DNA of 64,000 nt from Streptomyces sp. NBC_01288 (GCF_035982055.1 NZ_CP108427.1:8121001-8185000); one strand, 5' to 3'. Positions 7,565 through 16,546 are shown, counted from the stretch's first letter. Numbers and translations: made by a program. The notes: generated by a model from the sequence alone, not told the origin.

Positions 7565-8656
7565 ATGAGCGATCAAGCCGTGCTGCACGTAAAGGGCCGG
7601 GTCCTTGTGGGGCCGGAGGACATCCGCGACGAACTCTGGGTCATCGACGGCCGCATCTCCTACGACCGTCCCGTCGACGCCGATGACATCCGGACGATTG
7701 ACGGCTGGGCCCTCCCAGGCCTCGTCGACGCCCACTGCCACGTAGGCCTCGGCACCCACGGCCCCGTAGACGCCGACACCGCCGAGCAACAGGCCCGAAC
7801 CGACCGCGACGCCGGCACCCTCCTGCTCCGCGACGCCGGCTCCCCCTCGGACACCCGCTGGATCGACGACCGCGAAGACCTCCCGAAGATCATCCGCGCG
7901 GGCAGACACATCGCCCGCACCCGCCGCTACATCCGCAACTTCGCCCACGAGATCGAACCCGACGAACTCGTCTCCTACGTCGCCCAGGAGGCCCAACGCG
8001 GCGACGGCTGGGTCAAGTTGGTCGGCGACTGGATCGACCGCGACCTCGGTGACCTGTCGGCCTGCTGGCCGCGCGAAGCGGTGGACGCGGCCATCGCCGA
8101 GGCCCACCGGCTCGGCGCGCGCGTCACCGCGCACTGCTTCGGGGAGGACGCGCTGCGCGACCTGGTCGAGGCGGGCATCGACTGCATCGAGCACGCGACC
8201 GGCCTCACCGAGGACCTCGTCCCGCTGTTCGCCTCACGGGGCGTCGCGATCGTCCCGACCCTCGTGAACATCGCGACCTTCCCGCAGCTCGCCGAGGGCG
8301 GCGACGCCAGGTTCCCGCGCTGGTCGGCCCATATGCGGCGACTGTACGAGCGGCGCTACGACACCGTCCGCGCCGCCTACGACGCCGGCGTCCCGGTCTA
8401 CGTCGGCACGGACGCCGGGGGTTCCCTCGCCCACGGCCTGGTGGCCGCCGAGGTCGCCGAACTCGTCACCGCCGGCATCCCCGCCGTAGAGGCGCTGTCG
8501 GCGACCGCGTGGGGTGCGCGGCGGTGGCTCGGGCGGCCGGGGCTCGATGAGGGTGCGCCGGCGGACTTCGTCGTCTATGAGGCCGACCCGCGCGCCGATG
8601 TGCGCGTGCTGGCGTCGCCGCGGCGGGTGGTGCTGAACGGGCTGGTGGTCGAATAG
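7565..8656 (+). CDS. Amidohydrolase, imidazolonepropionase/prolidase-like
   Basis: A 363-residue metal-dependent hydrolase of the amidohydrolase superfamily. The first metal pair is H57 and H59 (GLVDAHCHVG), followed by histidines in VTAHCFGE and CIEHATG and the aspartate in YVGTDAGGSLAHG. The C-terminus returns to the small beta-sandwich (ADFVVYEADP). ATG at 7565 was preferred to GTG at 7556 because homology begins near it; neither has a strong ribosome site. The substrate is unknown. It follows the amino-acid transporter but is separated from it by the repeat element. Confidence 0.85.
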   Translation: MSDQAVLHVKGRVLVGPEDIRDELWVIDGRISYDRPVDADDIRTIDGWALPGLVDAHCHVGLGTHGPVDADTAEQQARTDRDAGTLLLRDAGSPSDTRWIDDREDLPKIIRAGRHIARTRRYIRNFAHEIEPDELVSYVAQEAQRGDGWVKLVGDWIDRDLGDLSACWPREAVDAAIAEAHRLGARVTAHCFGEDALRDLVEAGIDCIEHATGLTEDLVPLFASRGVAIVPTLVNIATFPQLAEGGDARFPRWSAHMRRLYERRYDTVRAAYDAGVPVYVGTDAGGSLAHGLVAAEVAELVTAGIPAVEALSATAWGARRWLGRPGLDEGAPADFVVYEADPRADVRVLASPRRVVLNGLVVE

Positions 8657-8787
8657 TCGCCAGGCGATTCGAATACGTTCACGGAAAACCCACGATGGGG
8701 TGAAGTGACGCAGGATTGCTGACGGTTCACTCGTCGTGGGTAATTCTTACCGGGTCCCAAGCATGTCTCTTCTGGGGGTCCCACACC
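8657..8787 (+). promoter_or_regulatory. Promoter region of the LAETG protein gene
   Basis: The 131-base gap holds the small palindrome GGTAA-TTC-TTACC (8739-8751) and a GGGGGT ribosome-site candidate at 8774. No terminator-like hairpin of note follows the amidohydrolase. Confidence 0.3.
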
Positions 8788-9693
8788 TTGAACGGCACCA
8801 ACTTCCGCATGCCCGCACGCCGTTGGGCCACCGTGGCCACGGCGACCGCCCTCGCCGCCGGTCCCGTGGCGCTGGCCGGCGCGGGGTCCGCCCACGCGAC
8901 CGTTGACCAGGGTCGCGCGAGCGCCGTCGTGCTCCGCACCGGGCTCGACGTGTCCCTGCTCAACAAGACCGTGGACGTCCCGCTCGCGGTCTCCCTCAAC
9001 GAGGTCCAGGCGCCGCAGAGTGCCGAAAAGACCGCGCTCACCGCCCAGTTGGACGGGGTGAACGGCGGTCAGGCGTTCAGTGTGCTCAGCGCGGACGTCG
9101 CCACGGCGAAGGCGACGGTGTCCGCGACCAAGGCCGAGGGCTACACGAACCTCGCCCACGCGCGGCTCCATGTTCCCGGCCTGCCGCTGCTCTCGCTCAT
9201 CGAGATCGACGCGGTCACCTCGAAGGCGACGTGCGAGGCGGGGAAGGCGCCCGTGGCCACGTCGCATCTGCCGGGGGCGGTGACGGTGCTCGGCAAGCGG
9301 ATCACAGTGACCGCCAGTGGTCCTACGGATGTTGAGGTGCCGGGGGTCGGTTCGGTCCGCCTCGACCTGTCCAAGAGGTCGACCACGTCCCGTACGGCCG
9401 CCGCGACCGCGCTCGAACTCAAGGTCTCCGTCAACCCGTTGAAGCTGAACGTCGCCGACGTCGAGGGGACGGTGACCTTGGCGCAGGCGACGTGCGAGGC
9501 GCCGAAGGTCGCCGCCGTGACCCCGCCCTCGTCGAAGCCGGCACCGGATGTGAAGCCCCAAGGGGCGCCTGCGGAGGCGGGGTTGGCCGAGACGGGGGGT
9601 AGTTCCACGACGCCGTACATCGCGGGTGGGGCGGTGTTGCTGCTGGCGATGGGTAGCGGAGCGGTGCTGATGACGCGCCGGCGCCGAGGCTGA
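8788..9693 (+). CDS. Sortase-anchored LAETG surface protein (SCO1860 type)
   Basis: A 301-residue secreted protein. An N-terminal signal (PARRWATVATATALAAG to AHA) leads to an exported beta-rich domain with repeated alanine/valine/threonine strands and two cysteines. The C-terminus has LAETG at about 266-270, a hydrophobic helix and a final RRRRG tail, the sorting signal for class E sortase. This matches the SCO1860-like LAETG family of Streptomyces, whose function is unknown. TTG at 8788 was chosen for its GGGGGT ribosome site; ATG at 8809 is the alternative. It converges on the cobalamin operon. Confidence 0.82.
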   Translation: MNGTNFRMPARRWATVATATALAAGPVALAGAGSAHATVDQGRASAVVLRTGLDVSLLNKTVDVPLAVSLNEVQAPQSAEKTALTAQLDGVNGGQAFSVLSADVATAKATVSATKAEGYTNLAHARLHVPGLPLLSLIEIDAVTSKATCEAGKAPVATSHLPGAVTVLGKRITVTASGPTDVEVPGVGSVRLDLSKRSTTSRTAAATALELKVSVNPLKLNVADVEGTVTLAQATCEAPKVAAVTPPSSKPAPDVKPQGAPAEAGLAETGGSSTTPYIAGGAVLLLAMGSGAVLMTRRRRG

Positions 9694-9779
9694 GGAAACT
9701 GCCTTGCCCACCCACCCACCCGTCTCGGGCGTTTTAGAGGCTCAGCTTGAAAAGAGAGCAAACGGGAGGGCGGCGGGCG

Positions 9780-9970
9780 GCGGGTGGGCGGGAGGGCTTG
9801 GAGGCTGACCTCTTGGCCGACTGAGTCGGGCGGGTGGGCGGGTACGAGGGAAGGGCTTGGAGGCTGGCCTCTCGACCGACCGAGTCGGGCGGGCAGGGTT
9901 TTGACGGTGACCTCTCAGCCCACCGAGACGGGTGGGTGGGTGCGAAAGGTTTGGTGGGTGGGTGCAGGGC
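9780..9970. repeat. Imperfect tandem repeat between convergent genes, rich in GGGTGGG
   Basis: Three related units begin at 9796 (GCTTGGAGGCTGACCTCT), 9855 (GCTTGGAGGCTGGCCTCT) and 9903 (GACGGTGACCTCTCAGCC). Each is followed by an ACCGAGTCGGGCGGG-like segment. Runs of GGGTGGG and GGCGGGTGGG recur on the plus strand and may form quadruplexes. The array fills the gap between the LAETG gene and the end of cobC. No gene is supported here. Confidence 0.7.
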
Positions 9971-9980
9971 GGAGCCACCC

Positions 9981-11081
9981 TCACCGCCCCGCCAACGTCA
10001 CCGCCTGGTCCAGCGCCTGCAAGAACCGGTTCACTGTCGCCCGGTCGCGCACAGCGAGCCGTAGCCACTCCTCGTCCAACCCCGGGAACGTGTCCCCACG
10101 GCGAACGGCGAAGCCCAGGTCGCGGAGATGACGGCGTACGGCCACCGCGTTCGGGACGCGGAGGAGGACGAACGGCCCCTCGGCGGGTTCCATGACCCGG
10201 AGTCCGTCGGGGGCGAACTCGGCCAGCCCGGCGACGAGATGGGCACGGTCGGCGGTGACGCGGTGCGCGGCGTGGGCGGCCTCGGCGAGGGCCCGCGACT
10301 CCATGCAGGCCTCCGCCGCGGCGAGCGCCGGCGTGGACACCGGCCAGAGCGGCTGGGCCCGCTCCAGTTCCGCGATGGTCTCGGGGGCGGCCAGGACGTA
10401 GCCGATCCGCAGCCCCGCCAGCCCCCAGGTCTTGGTGAGGCTGCGGAGCACCACCAGGCCGGGAATGTCGGTCCGGCCCGCCAGCGACTCCCGTTCACCC
10501 GGCACCGCGTCCATGAACGCCTCGTCGACCACCAACGTCCGCCCGGGGCGCGCGAGTTGGGCGATCACCGCAGCGGTGTGCAGGACGGACGTAGGGTTCG
10601 TCGGGTTGCCGATCAGCACCAGGTCCGCGTCCTCGGGCACCGCCCGCACCGCTCCCGGGCCCAGCCGGAAGCCGTCCGCCTCCCGCAACAGCACCCGCCC
10701 CACCGAGTGCCCCGCGTCCCGCAGAGCCGCCTCCGGCTCCGTGAACTGCGGGTGCACGACGACCGGCTGACGGACCTTCAGGGCGCGAGCGAGCAGCACG
10801 AAGGCCTCGGCGGCACCCGCCGTGAGCAGCACACGCTCCACCGGCAGCCCGTGCCGCGCCGCGACCGCGGCCCGCGCCGCCCGCCCGTCCGGGTAGGCGG
10901 CGAGCCCGGTCAGCGAACCGGCTATCCGTTCCCGCAGCCAGGCCGGTGGCGTGTCCGCGCGGACGTTCACGGCGAGGTCGATCAACTGGGCGCCGTCGTC
11001 CCGGACTTCGACGTCACCGTGATGGCGCAGATCGTGCGCTCTGTCCGTCGGATCGTGGCCGTGGGCTCTGTCAGTGTGCAT
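9981..11081 (-). CDS. cobC: PLP-dependent aminotransferase-like protein of cobalamin synthesis (Rv2231c type)
   Basis: A 366-residue fold-I PLP enzyme similar to histidinol-phosphate aminotransferase. In cobalamin operons this family acts as threonine-phosphate decarboxylase (aminopropanol linker supply) or a related step. The PLP lysine is in SLTKTWGLAGLRIGY, and the cofactor motif NPTNPTS and VVDEAFMD are present. ATG at 11081 overlaps the 3' end of cbiX by 11 bases, so its histidine-rich N-terminus is read from the same DNA as the CbiX histidine tail. It is the last gene of the cobM operon. Confidence 0.85.
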   Translation of the reverse strand: MHTDRAHGHDPTDRAHDLRHHGDVEVRDDGAQLIDLAVNVRADTPPAWLRERIAGSLTGLAAYPDGRAARAAVAARHGLPVERVLLTAGAAEAFVLLARALKVRQPVVVHPQFTEPEAALRDAGHSVGRVLLREADGFRLGPGAVRAVPEDADLVLIGNPTNPTSVLHTAAVIAQLARPGRTLVVDEAFMDAVPGERESLAGRTDIPGLVVLRSLTKTWGLAGLRIGYVLAAPETIAELERAQPLWPVSTPALAAAEACMESRALAEAAHAAHRVTADRAHLVAGLAEFAPDGLRVMEPAEGPFVLLRVPNAVAVRRHLRDLGFAVRRGDTFPGLDEEWLRLAVRDRATVNRFLQALDQAVTLAGR

Positions 11082-12009
11082 GGGCGTGCCCACCGTGATG
11101 GTGATGCCCGTGGTGGTGACCGTCGTGGTCGTGGCCGTCGTCGTCCGGGTGGAAGTGCGGCTGCTGCGGTTGCCCCACCTTGTCCTCGAAGCCGGGCAGT
11201 GCGATGCGGTACACGCACGAGTCGCAGTTCATCCGCAGATCACCCTTGACCGCCTCCCGGTACCGCTCCATCACCAGGTCCAGCAACTCCGGCTCCGGGC
11301 CTATGACTTCGGCGGACAGGACATTGATCTCCGGGTGCGCCGCCGCCCAGCCCTCCGTCTGCTGCCGCACCCGCTCCGGCAGGATGCCGGTGAAGAGGAA
11401 GTACGGCAGGACGACGATCCGCCGGGCGCCCAGCTTCACGCACCGGTCCAGGCCGCTCGGCACGTCCGGCGCCGCGAGCGACACGAACGCCGGCTCCACG
11501 CCAGCGTATCCGCGCCCCTCCCACAACAGCCGCGCCGCCTTGTGCACTTCGGCGTTGGCGTCCGGGTCCGTCGAACCGCGGCCCACCAGCAGCACGGTCA
11601 CGTCGGCCCGGTCGGCGGGCGTGCGCACCGACTCGCCGAGCGCCTCGTCGAGCCGCCGCTCCAGCACCTTCAGCAGCGAGGGATGCGGGCCCAGCGGACG
11701 GCCGTACGTGTACGAGATCCCCTCGTGCCGCTCCTTCTCCCGGGCCAGCGCCGCCGGGATGTCCCCCTTGGCGTGCCCGGCGGACACCAGCATCAGCGGT
11801 ACGGCGGCGAACCGGCGCGCCCCCCGCTCCACCAGCTCGGTCACCGCGTCGCCCAGCGGCGGCGGCGACAGCTCGATGAACCCGCCCGCGACAGGCAGTT
11901 CGGGGTGACGGCGGCCCAACTCCCGTACGAAGGACCGGAACGCCTCGGCTCCGGCCTCGTCCCGGGTGCCGTGTCCGGCGATGAGCAGGGCGGGCGGCGG
12001 GGTGGTCAC
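11071..12009 (-). CDS. cbiX: Sirohydrochlorin chelatase with histidine-rich tail
   Basis: A 312-residue CbiX-type chelatase that inserts cobalt (or iron) into sirohydrochlorin. The active-site histidine is H13 in LLIAGHGTRDEAG, and a second is in SAGHAKGDIPAAL. Two alpha/beta repeats are present, as in the long bacterial form. The C-terminus is a metal-binding tail, over half histidine with Asp and Gly, running for about 24 residues; such tails buffer cobalt or nickel. The GTG start overlaps the cobH stop (GTGA), with GAGGAGA upstream. Confidence 0.93.
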   Translation of the reverse strand: MTTPPPALLIAGHGTRDEAGAEAFRSFVRELGRRHPELPVAGGFIELSPPPLGDAVTELVERGARRFAAVPLMLVSAGHAKGDIPAALAREKERHEGISYTYGRPLGPHPSLLKVLERRLDEALGESVRTPADRADVTVLLVGRGSTDPDANAEVHKAARLLWEGRGYAGVEPAFVSLAAPDVPSGLDRCVKLGARRIVVLPYFLFTGILPERVRQQTEGWAAAHPEINVLSAEVIGPEPELLDLVMERYREAVKGDLRMNCDSCVYRIALPGFEDKVGQPQQPHFHPDDDGHDHDGHHHGHHHHGGHAHAH

Positions 12010-12605
12010 GATTTCTCCTCGATAGGTGAAACAGGTTGATACAGCAGGGCGTTGAGGGCAGCCGCGGCCACCGCCGAACCGCCCTTCTCGGACACGTTGC
12101 TCACCGCGGGCAGCCCGCTCGCGCGCAACGCGGCCTTGGACTCGACCGCGCCGACGAAACCGACGGGCAGCCCGATGACGAGCGCGGGGGAGGCGTCCAG
12201 CGTCAGCAACTCCTCCAGGGCGGTGGGCGCATTGCCGATCACCCAGAGGGCACCGGGCCCGACCTCCTCGTAGGCGAGCCGGATCGCATGTGCCGAACGG
12301 GTCGTCCCCGGACCGGACTTGGCGTCCTTGAGTCGGCAGACGGTCTCGCGCCGGGTGATTCCGGCCGCGACCATCCGCACGTCCACGACGACCGGCGCCC
12401 CGGCGTGCAGCGCGCGGTGCGCCTTCGCCAACTCGCCCTCGTCCAGGACGAGATCGGACGCGTACTCCAGATCGGCGGCGGAGTGGACGACCCGCTCCAC
12501 GACCGCACGGGTCAGCGGCGGGAGGTGCGAGGTGTCCAGCCGGGCGCGCATCCGCCGGTAGGACTCCACCTCGATCGGATGGATCACACGGTCCGCACGG
12601 TCCAC
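12006..12605 (-). CDS. cobH: Precorrin-8X methylmutase
   Basis: CobH/CbiC moves the methyl group from C-11 to C-12, giving hydrogenobyrinic acid or its cobalt form. The 199-residue protein contains VIHPIEVESYRRM, the DVRMVAAGI loop and GLPVGFVGAVESK near the C-terminus, all typical. The GTG at 12605 lies five bases after the preceding stop; a second in-frame GTG at 12587 is possible. It overlaps the cbiX start. Family and operon agree. Confidence 0.92.
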   Translation of the reverse strand: MDRADRVIHPIEVESYRRMRARLDTSHLPPLTRAVVERVVHSAADLEYASDLVLDEGELAKAHRALHAGAPVVVDVRMVAAGITRRETVCRLKDAKSGPGTTRSAHAIRLAYEEVGPGALWVIGNAPTALEELLTLDASPALVIGLPVGFVGAVESKAALRASGLPAVSNVSEKGGSAVAAAALNALLYQPVSPIEEKS

Positions 12606-12610
12606 AGAAC

Positions 12611-14338
12611 TCACTTCGCCACCTCCTGCGCTGTCTGCCCTGTCTGCCCTGCCTGTGACGCCTGCCAGCGATACCCGCGCGGCGTCACCATGCGCCCCGC
12701 GATGTCCCGGGTGGCCGTGTTGCCCACGGTCACCACCGTCATCATGTCGACCCACGCCGGATCCAGCGCGGCCAATGTCGTCAGCCGGCTGGACTCGTCG
12801 GGCCGCGAGGCGTTCCGTACGACACCGACCGGAGTCGTGGGCTCCCGGTGCTCGGCGAGGATCGCGAGGGCCTTCGGGAGCTGCCAATCCCGGCCCCGGC
12901 TACGGGGGTTGTAGAACGTCACCACGATGTCCGCCTCGGCCGCCGCCCGGACCCGCCGCTCGATGACCTCCCACGGCGTGTGCAGATCGGAGAGGCTGAT
13001 GGACACGTGGTCGTGGCCGAGCGGCGCCCCGAGGATCGCCGAGGCGGCCAACGCGGCGGTCACGCCCGGGACTCCGACCACGTCGATGTCGTCGGACGCC
13101 TCCGCGAGCGCGGGCGAGGCCATCGCGTACACCCCGGCGTCACCGCTGCCGATCAGCGCGACGGCCTGCCCCTTGCGCGCCTCGGCCACGGCGGTACGCG
13201 CCCGTTCCTCCTCGGCACCGAGCCCCGACTCCAGGACGACGGTCCCGGGCCGCAGCAGATCCCGGATCTGGTCGACGTACTGGTCGAGCCCCACCAGCAC
13301 GGCGGCGCGCCGGAGTTCGGCCTTCGCACGCGGCGTGAGCAGATCCCGGGCGCCGGGCCCGAGCCCGACCACCGCGAGCCGCCCGCGCGCGAGCCGTCGT
13401 ACGACAGCACAGGTCGCCATCGCCGCCTGCCCGTCGGCGCGCTCCGACTTCCGCTTGGGGACGAGGAGTTCACCCCCGCCGACGAGCGCGGCGGCCTCCG
13501 CCACGGACGGCGTGCCCACGGCGGCGAGCGGCGCGTCCGACGGGTTGGGCACCTCCACGGCGGCCAACTCCTCGGCGGAGTAGGTCACCAGTGGCACCCC
13601 GAGCCGCTGAGCCGCCTGGACGATGCCGGGCTCGTCCGCCTTGGCGTCCACGGTGGCGAGTTCGGCGATGTTGCCGACGGACAACTCCGCCTCGCGCAGA
13701 GCGTCGTAGACCAGTCCGAGCACCTCGTTCACGGGTGCGCCCTTGGAAGCGCCGACCCCGACGACGAGGGACGGCGGTCGCAGTACGACCTCCCGCTCGC
13801 CGGGTTCGACGGCGTGATCGGTGACGCGGATGACGTAGGCCCCCTGGGGCGACACCTTCAACGGCGGCAGCGGCCACGCCAACTCGGCGTCCAGGGCGAC
13901 CGGTTCGCCGTCCAGGAGGGCCCGAGTGACCCCGGCGACATCCCCCTCCACGGGGAACCCGAGCGTGTCGAGACCGGGCACACCGACCGCGTCCGTAGCC
14001 GTCGTCACCACCGGCTGCGCGGCGAGCAACTCGCCCACCTCCACGGCGAGTTCATTGGCCCCGCCGCCGTGTCCGCCCACCAGCGAGACGGCGTACCGCC
14101 CGCCCTCGTCGACGGTCACGACCCCAGGATCGGTCCGCTTGTCGCCCAGCAGCGGGGCGATCAGCCGTACGACGGCTCCCGTGGCGAGGAAACACACGAG
14201 CTGCTCGCACTCCGCGAACGCGGTCCGGACGGCGTCGCCGACGGGACCCTCGTACACGCGCGTACGGTCCGGCCACGCGGCGGCCAGCCGGTCCCGCGCC
14301 GTCGCTCCCGCCGCGGTGGCGGAGATGAGGCCGATCAC
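12611..14338 (-). CDS. cobJ: Fused CbiG / precorrin-3B C17-methyltransferase
   Basis: A 575-residue two-enzyme fusion. Residues 1-315 are CbiG, the cobalt-precorrin-5A hydrolase, with GHGGGANELA near 89-98 and the C-terminal VGVGASKGAP half. Residues 320-560 are the SAM-dependent C17-methyltransferase that contracts the ring, with the GLGPG loop at 325-329, IGSGDAGVY and VTFYNPRS. The last residues are a short QAGQTGQT repeat encoded by nine-base DNA repeats at 12631-12657. GTG at 14338 overlaps the cobL stop (GTGA). Fusion of these two enzymes is common in actinobacteria. Confidence 0.94.
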   Translation of the reverse strand: MIGLISATAAGATARDRLAAAWPDRTRVYEGPVGDAVRTAFAECEQLVCFLATGAVVRLIAPLLGDKRTDPGVVTVDEGGRYAVSLVGGHGGGANELAVEVGELLAAQPVVTTATDAVGVPGLDTLGFPVEGDVAGVTRALLDGEPVALDAELAWPLPPLKVSPQGAYVIRVTDHAVEPGEREVVLRPPSLVVGVGASKGAPVNEVLGLVYDALREAELSVGNIAELATVDAKADEPGIVQAAQRLGVPLVTYSAEELAAVEVPNPSDAPLAAVGTPSVAEAAALVGGGELLVPKRKSERADGQAAMATCAVVRRLARGRLAVVGLGPGARDLLTPRAKAELRRAAVLVGLDQYVDQIRDLLRPGTVVLESGLGAEEERARTAVAEARKGQAVALIGSGDAGVYAMASPALAEASDDIDVVGVPGVTAALAASAILGAPLGHDHVSISLSDLHTPWEVIERRVRAAAEADIVVTFYNPRSRGRDWQLPKALAILAEHREPTTPVGVVRNASRPDESSRLTTLAALDPAWVDMMTVVTVGNTATRDIAGRMVTPRGYRWQASQAGQTGQTAQEVAK

Positions 14339-15573
14339 TGAGCAACTCCTTCAACAGATGCCGGAGGCCGGACGCCCCACAACAGGAAAACAGGATTGGT
14401 GGCCGCGAGCCGGGTCACGTCACCCGGGAGCGGCGCCAGCCGGGACGACTGCAACAGCACCCCGTCGACCGCGAGTCCGGCCGCCGAGAGAGCCTCCCGC
14501 ACGGCCGGTACCCGGTCCAGGGCGGCCATCGCGACGACCACGGTCCGCCGGGCCCGCCGCGCGCACGCGGTGACGATGGCGGGCAACTCACGCCCGCCCC
14601 CGCCGACGAACACGGCGTCGGGGTCGTCGAGGTCGGACAGCACGGTCGGCGCCGCCCCGTGCACGGTGTGGACGTCGACGCCGTGCGCCTCGGCGTTGGC
14701 GCGGATCCGCTCGACACCGTCCCGGGTCTTCTCGACGGCGGTGACGGCGGCGCCGAGCCGCGCGCACTCGACGGCCACGGACCCGGAGCCCGAGCCGACG
14801 TCCCAGACCAGGTCGCCGAGCCGGGGCCCGAGCCGGGCCAGCGCCAGCGCCCGTACCTCGAACTTGGTGATCATCGAGTCCCGGTGCTCGAACTCCCGCT
14901 CGTCCAGCGCCCATTGGGCAGGCCCGACGCCAGCCCCGGCGACCGTCCGCACGGCACCCAGGACCCGCGACTCGTCCAGACACAGCACCACACTCACCGC
15001 CGTACCCCAGTCCCGGGCGGCGGCCTCGGCGGGCGTGACCCGCTCCACCTGCTCCTCCGCGGAGCCCAGCGCGGACGCGACGACGAGGACACGCCCGCCG
15101 GTCCGGTGGGTGAGCGCGGCGCCCAGCTCGGCGGGTCCGGCGCCCGGTCCGGTCAGCACGGCGACCTTGGGATGCGCGCGGCACGCGTTGACCGCCGTAC
15201 GCAGGTCACGTCCGTGCGCGCTGACGACGACGGCGTCGTCCCAGGTCAGCCCGGCGTGGGCGAAGGCGGTGGCGACGGAGGAGACGCCGGGGCGGACGTC
15301 GAGGGCGTCGCCGGTGAACCGTTCCGCCAGCGCCCGGACGATCCCGAAGAACCCGGGGTCCCCCGAGGCCAGCACGACGACGGGCTCGCCCTTCTCGACG
15401 TAGGCCTGGATGGTGTCGAGGGCGGGCGCGAGCGGACCGAGGACGACCTGCTCGGCGTCCTCGGGGACGGTGATGGCGGCGAGATGCCGCCGGCCGCCGA
15501 CGACGAGCCGGGCGCCGTAGAGCACGTCCTCCGCGACTACCTCCCCCGTCCCCATCCCCACGACCGTGATCAC
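14335..15573 (-). CDS. cobL: Precorrin-6Y C5,15-methyltransferase (decarboxylating), CbiE/CbiT fusion
   Basis: A 412-residue bifunctional enzyme that methylates C-5 and C-15 and removes the C-12 acetate carboxyl. The CbiE half starts at ITVVGMGTGE and includes VVLASGDPGFFGIVRAL. The CbiT half has the Rossmann-type SAM site LVWDVGSGSGSVAVE and a VFVGGGGRELP loop. The GTG at 15573 overlaps the cobM stop (GTGA). The frame stays open upstream, but homology and the overlap fix this start. Confidence 0.94.
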   Translation of the reverse strand: MITVVGMGTGEVVAEDVLYGARLVVGGRRHLAAITVPEDAEQVVLGPLAPALDTIQAYVEKGEPVVVLASGDPGFFGIVRALAERFTGDALDVRPGVSSVATAFAHAGLTWDDAVVVSAHGRDLRTAVNACRAHPKVAVLTGPGAGPAELGAALTHRTGGRVLVVASALGSAEEQVERVTPAEAAARDWGTAVSVVLCLDESRVLGAVRTVAGAGVGPAQWALDEREFEHRDSMITKFEVRALALARLGPRLGDLVWDVGSGSGSVAVECARLGAAVTAVEKTRDGVERIRANAEAHGVDVHTVHGAAPTVLSDLDDPDAVFVGGGGRELPAIVTACARRARRTVVVAMAALDRVPAVREALSAAGLAVDGVLLQSSRLAPLPGDVTRLAATNPVFLLWGVRPPASVEGVAQ

Positions 15574-16406
15574 GTGCTGGCACCCCGCGAGCGCAGGGCC
15601 CGGCGAGCCTCCGGGTCGGCCTTGCGGTAGCCGTGGAAATGGCCCGGGTGGTAGAGGTGCGAGCGGGTGCCGTGGGCGTCGAGGGCCGGGCCGACCAGGA
15701 ACAGGGTGTGCTTCCAGAGCTTGTGCTCCTTGACCGTCTCCTCCAGCGTGGCGATCGTGCACTTCACGATCAGTTCCTCGGGCCAGGTCGCCTGGTAGGC
15801 GACGACGACGGGCGTCTCCGTCGGATAGCCGCCCTCCAGCAGCTCCCGCACCAACTGCCCGCTGCGGGCGGCCGACAGGAAGATCGCCATGGTCGTGCCG
15901 TGGCGCGCGAACTCCCGTACCTCCTCCCCGGGCGGCATCGGCGTCTTGCCCCCGCCGAGCCGGGTGAGGACGACGGACTGCGCGACCTCGGGGATCGTCA
16001 GCTCGCGCTGCGCGAGGGCGGCGACGGCGGAGAACGCCGAGACACCCGGGACGATCTCGGTCGCGATCCCGATCGCGGCACACCGGTCGACCTGCTCCTG
16101 AGTACCGCCCCAGAGGGCGGGATCGCCGGAGTGAATACGCGCGACGCGCAGCCCTTCGCTCCGGGCCCGCTCGTAGACGGCGACGACGTCCTCCAGGGAC
16201 ATCGTCGCCGAGTCCAGGATCTCGGCGCCCTCGCGCGCGTGGTCGAGGACCTCGGCCTGCACCAGGCTGGCCGCCCAGATCACGACGTCTGCCTCGGCGA
16301 TGGCGCGCGCGGCTCGGAACGTCAGCAGGTCGGCGGCGCCGGGGCCGGCACCGACGAAGGTCACCTTGCCGACGGGGGTATCGGCGTCGGCAGCGGCATC
16401 GGCCAT
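15570..16406 (-). CDS. cobM: Precorrin-4 C11-methyltransferase
   Basis: CobM/CbiF adds the C-11 methyl group from SAM. The 278-residue protein shows VTFVGAGPGAADLLTFRA at the N-terminus, RIHSGDPALWGG and EIVPGVSAFSA, all typical of the tetrapyrrole methylase fold. ATG at 16406 has GAGG ten bases upstream. It is the first gene of the cobM-cobL-cobJ-cobH-cbiX-cobC operon. Its upstream gap with the divergent ZIP gene contains nine-base tandem repeats and no riboswitch that I can see. Confidence 0.94.
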   Translation of the reverse strand: MADAAADADTPVGKVTFVGAGPGAADLLTFRAARAIAEADVVIWAASLVQAEVLDHAREGAEILDSATMSLEDVVAVYERARSEGLRVARIHSGDPALWGGTQEQVDRCAAIGIATEIVPGVSAFSAVAALAQRELTIPEVAQSVVLTRLGGGKTPMPPGEEVREFARHGTTMAIFLSAARSGQLVRELLEGGYPTETPVVVAYQATWPEELIVKCTIATLEETVKEHKLWKHTLFLVGPALDAHGTRSHLYHPGHFHGYRKADPEARRALRSRGAST

Positions 16407-16428
16407 GGGGTCGGATCCTCTCAAACAC

Positions 16429-16482
16429 AACATGCGGAACACGCGGAACATACGGAACGTGGGAGACGTGGGGAACGTCAAT
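16429..16482. repeat. Nine-base tandem repeat in the cobM/ZIP divergent promoter
   Basis: Six contiguous nine-base units on the plus strand: AACATGCGG, AACACGCGG, AACATACGG, AACGTGGGA, GACGTGGGG, AACGTCAAT. They lie 23 bases upstream of the cobM start and 65 bases before the ZIP start, so they occupy the shared promoter region. They may be an array of regulator half-sites or simply a minisatellite. Confidence 0.8.
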
Positions 16483-16546
16483 ACGAATGGGGGCGGAGTG
16501 GGCCAGGATGTGCGCGAACAGGGGTTGATCGGATAGCAAGGGGACT

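Noticed and set aside
16407..16546. Second cobalamin riboswitch ahead of cobM
   Set aside because: No GAATCC...GCCACTGT-type core exists on either strand; the gap is mostly nonamer repeats.
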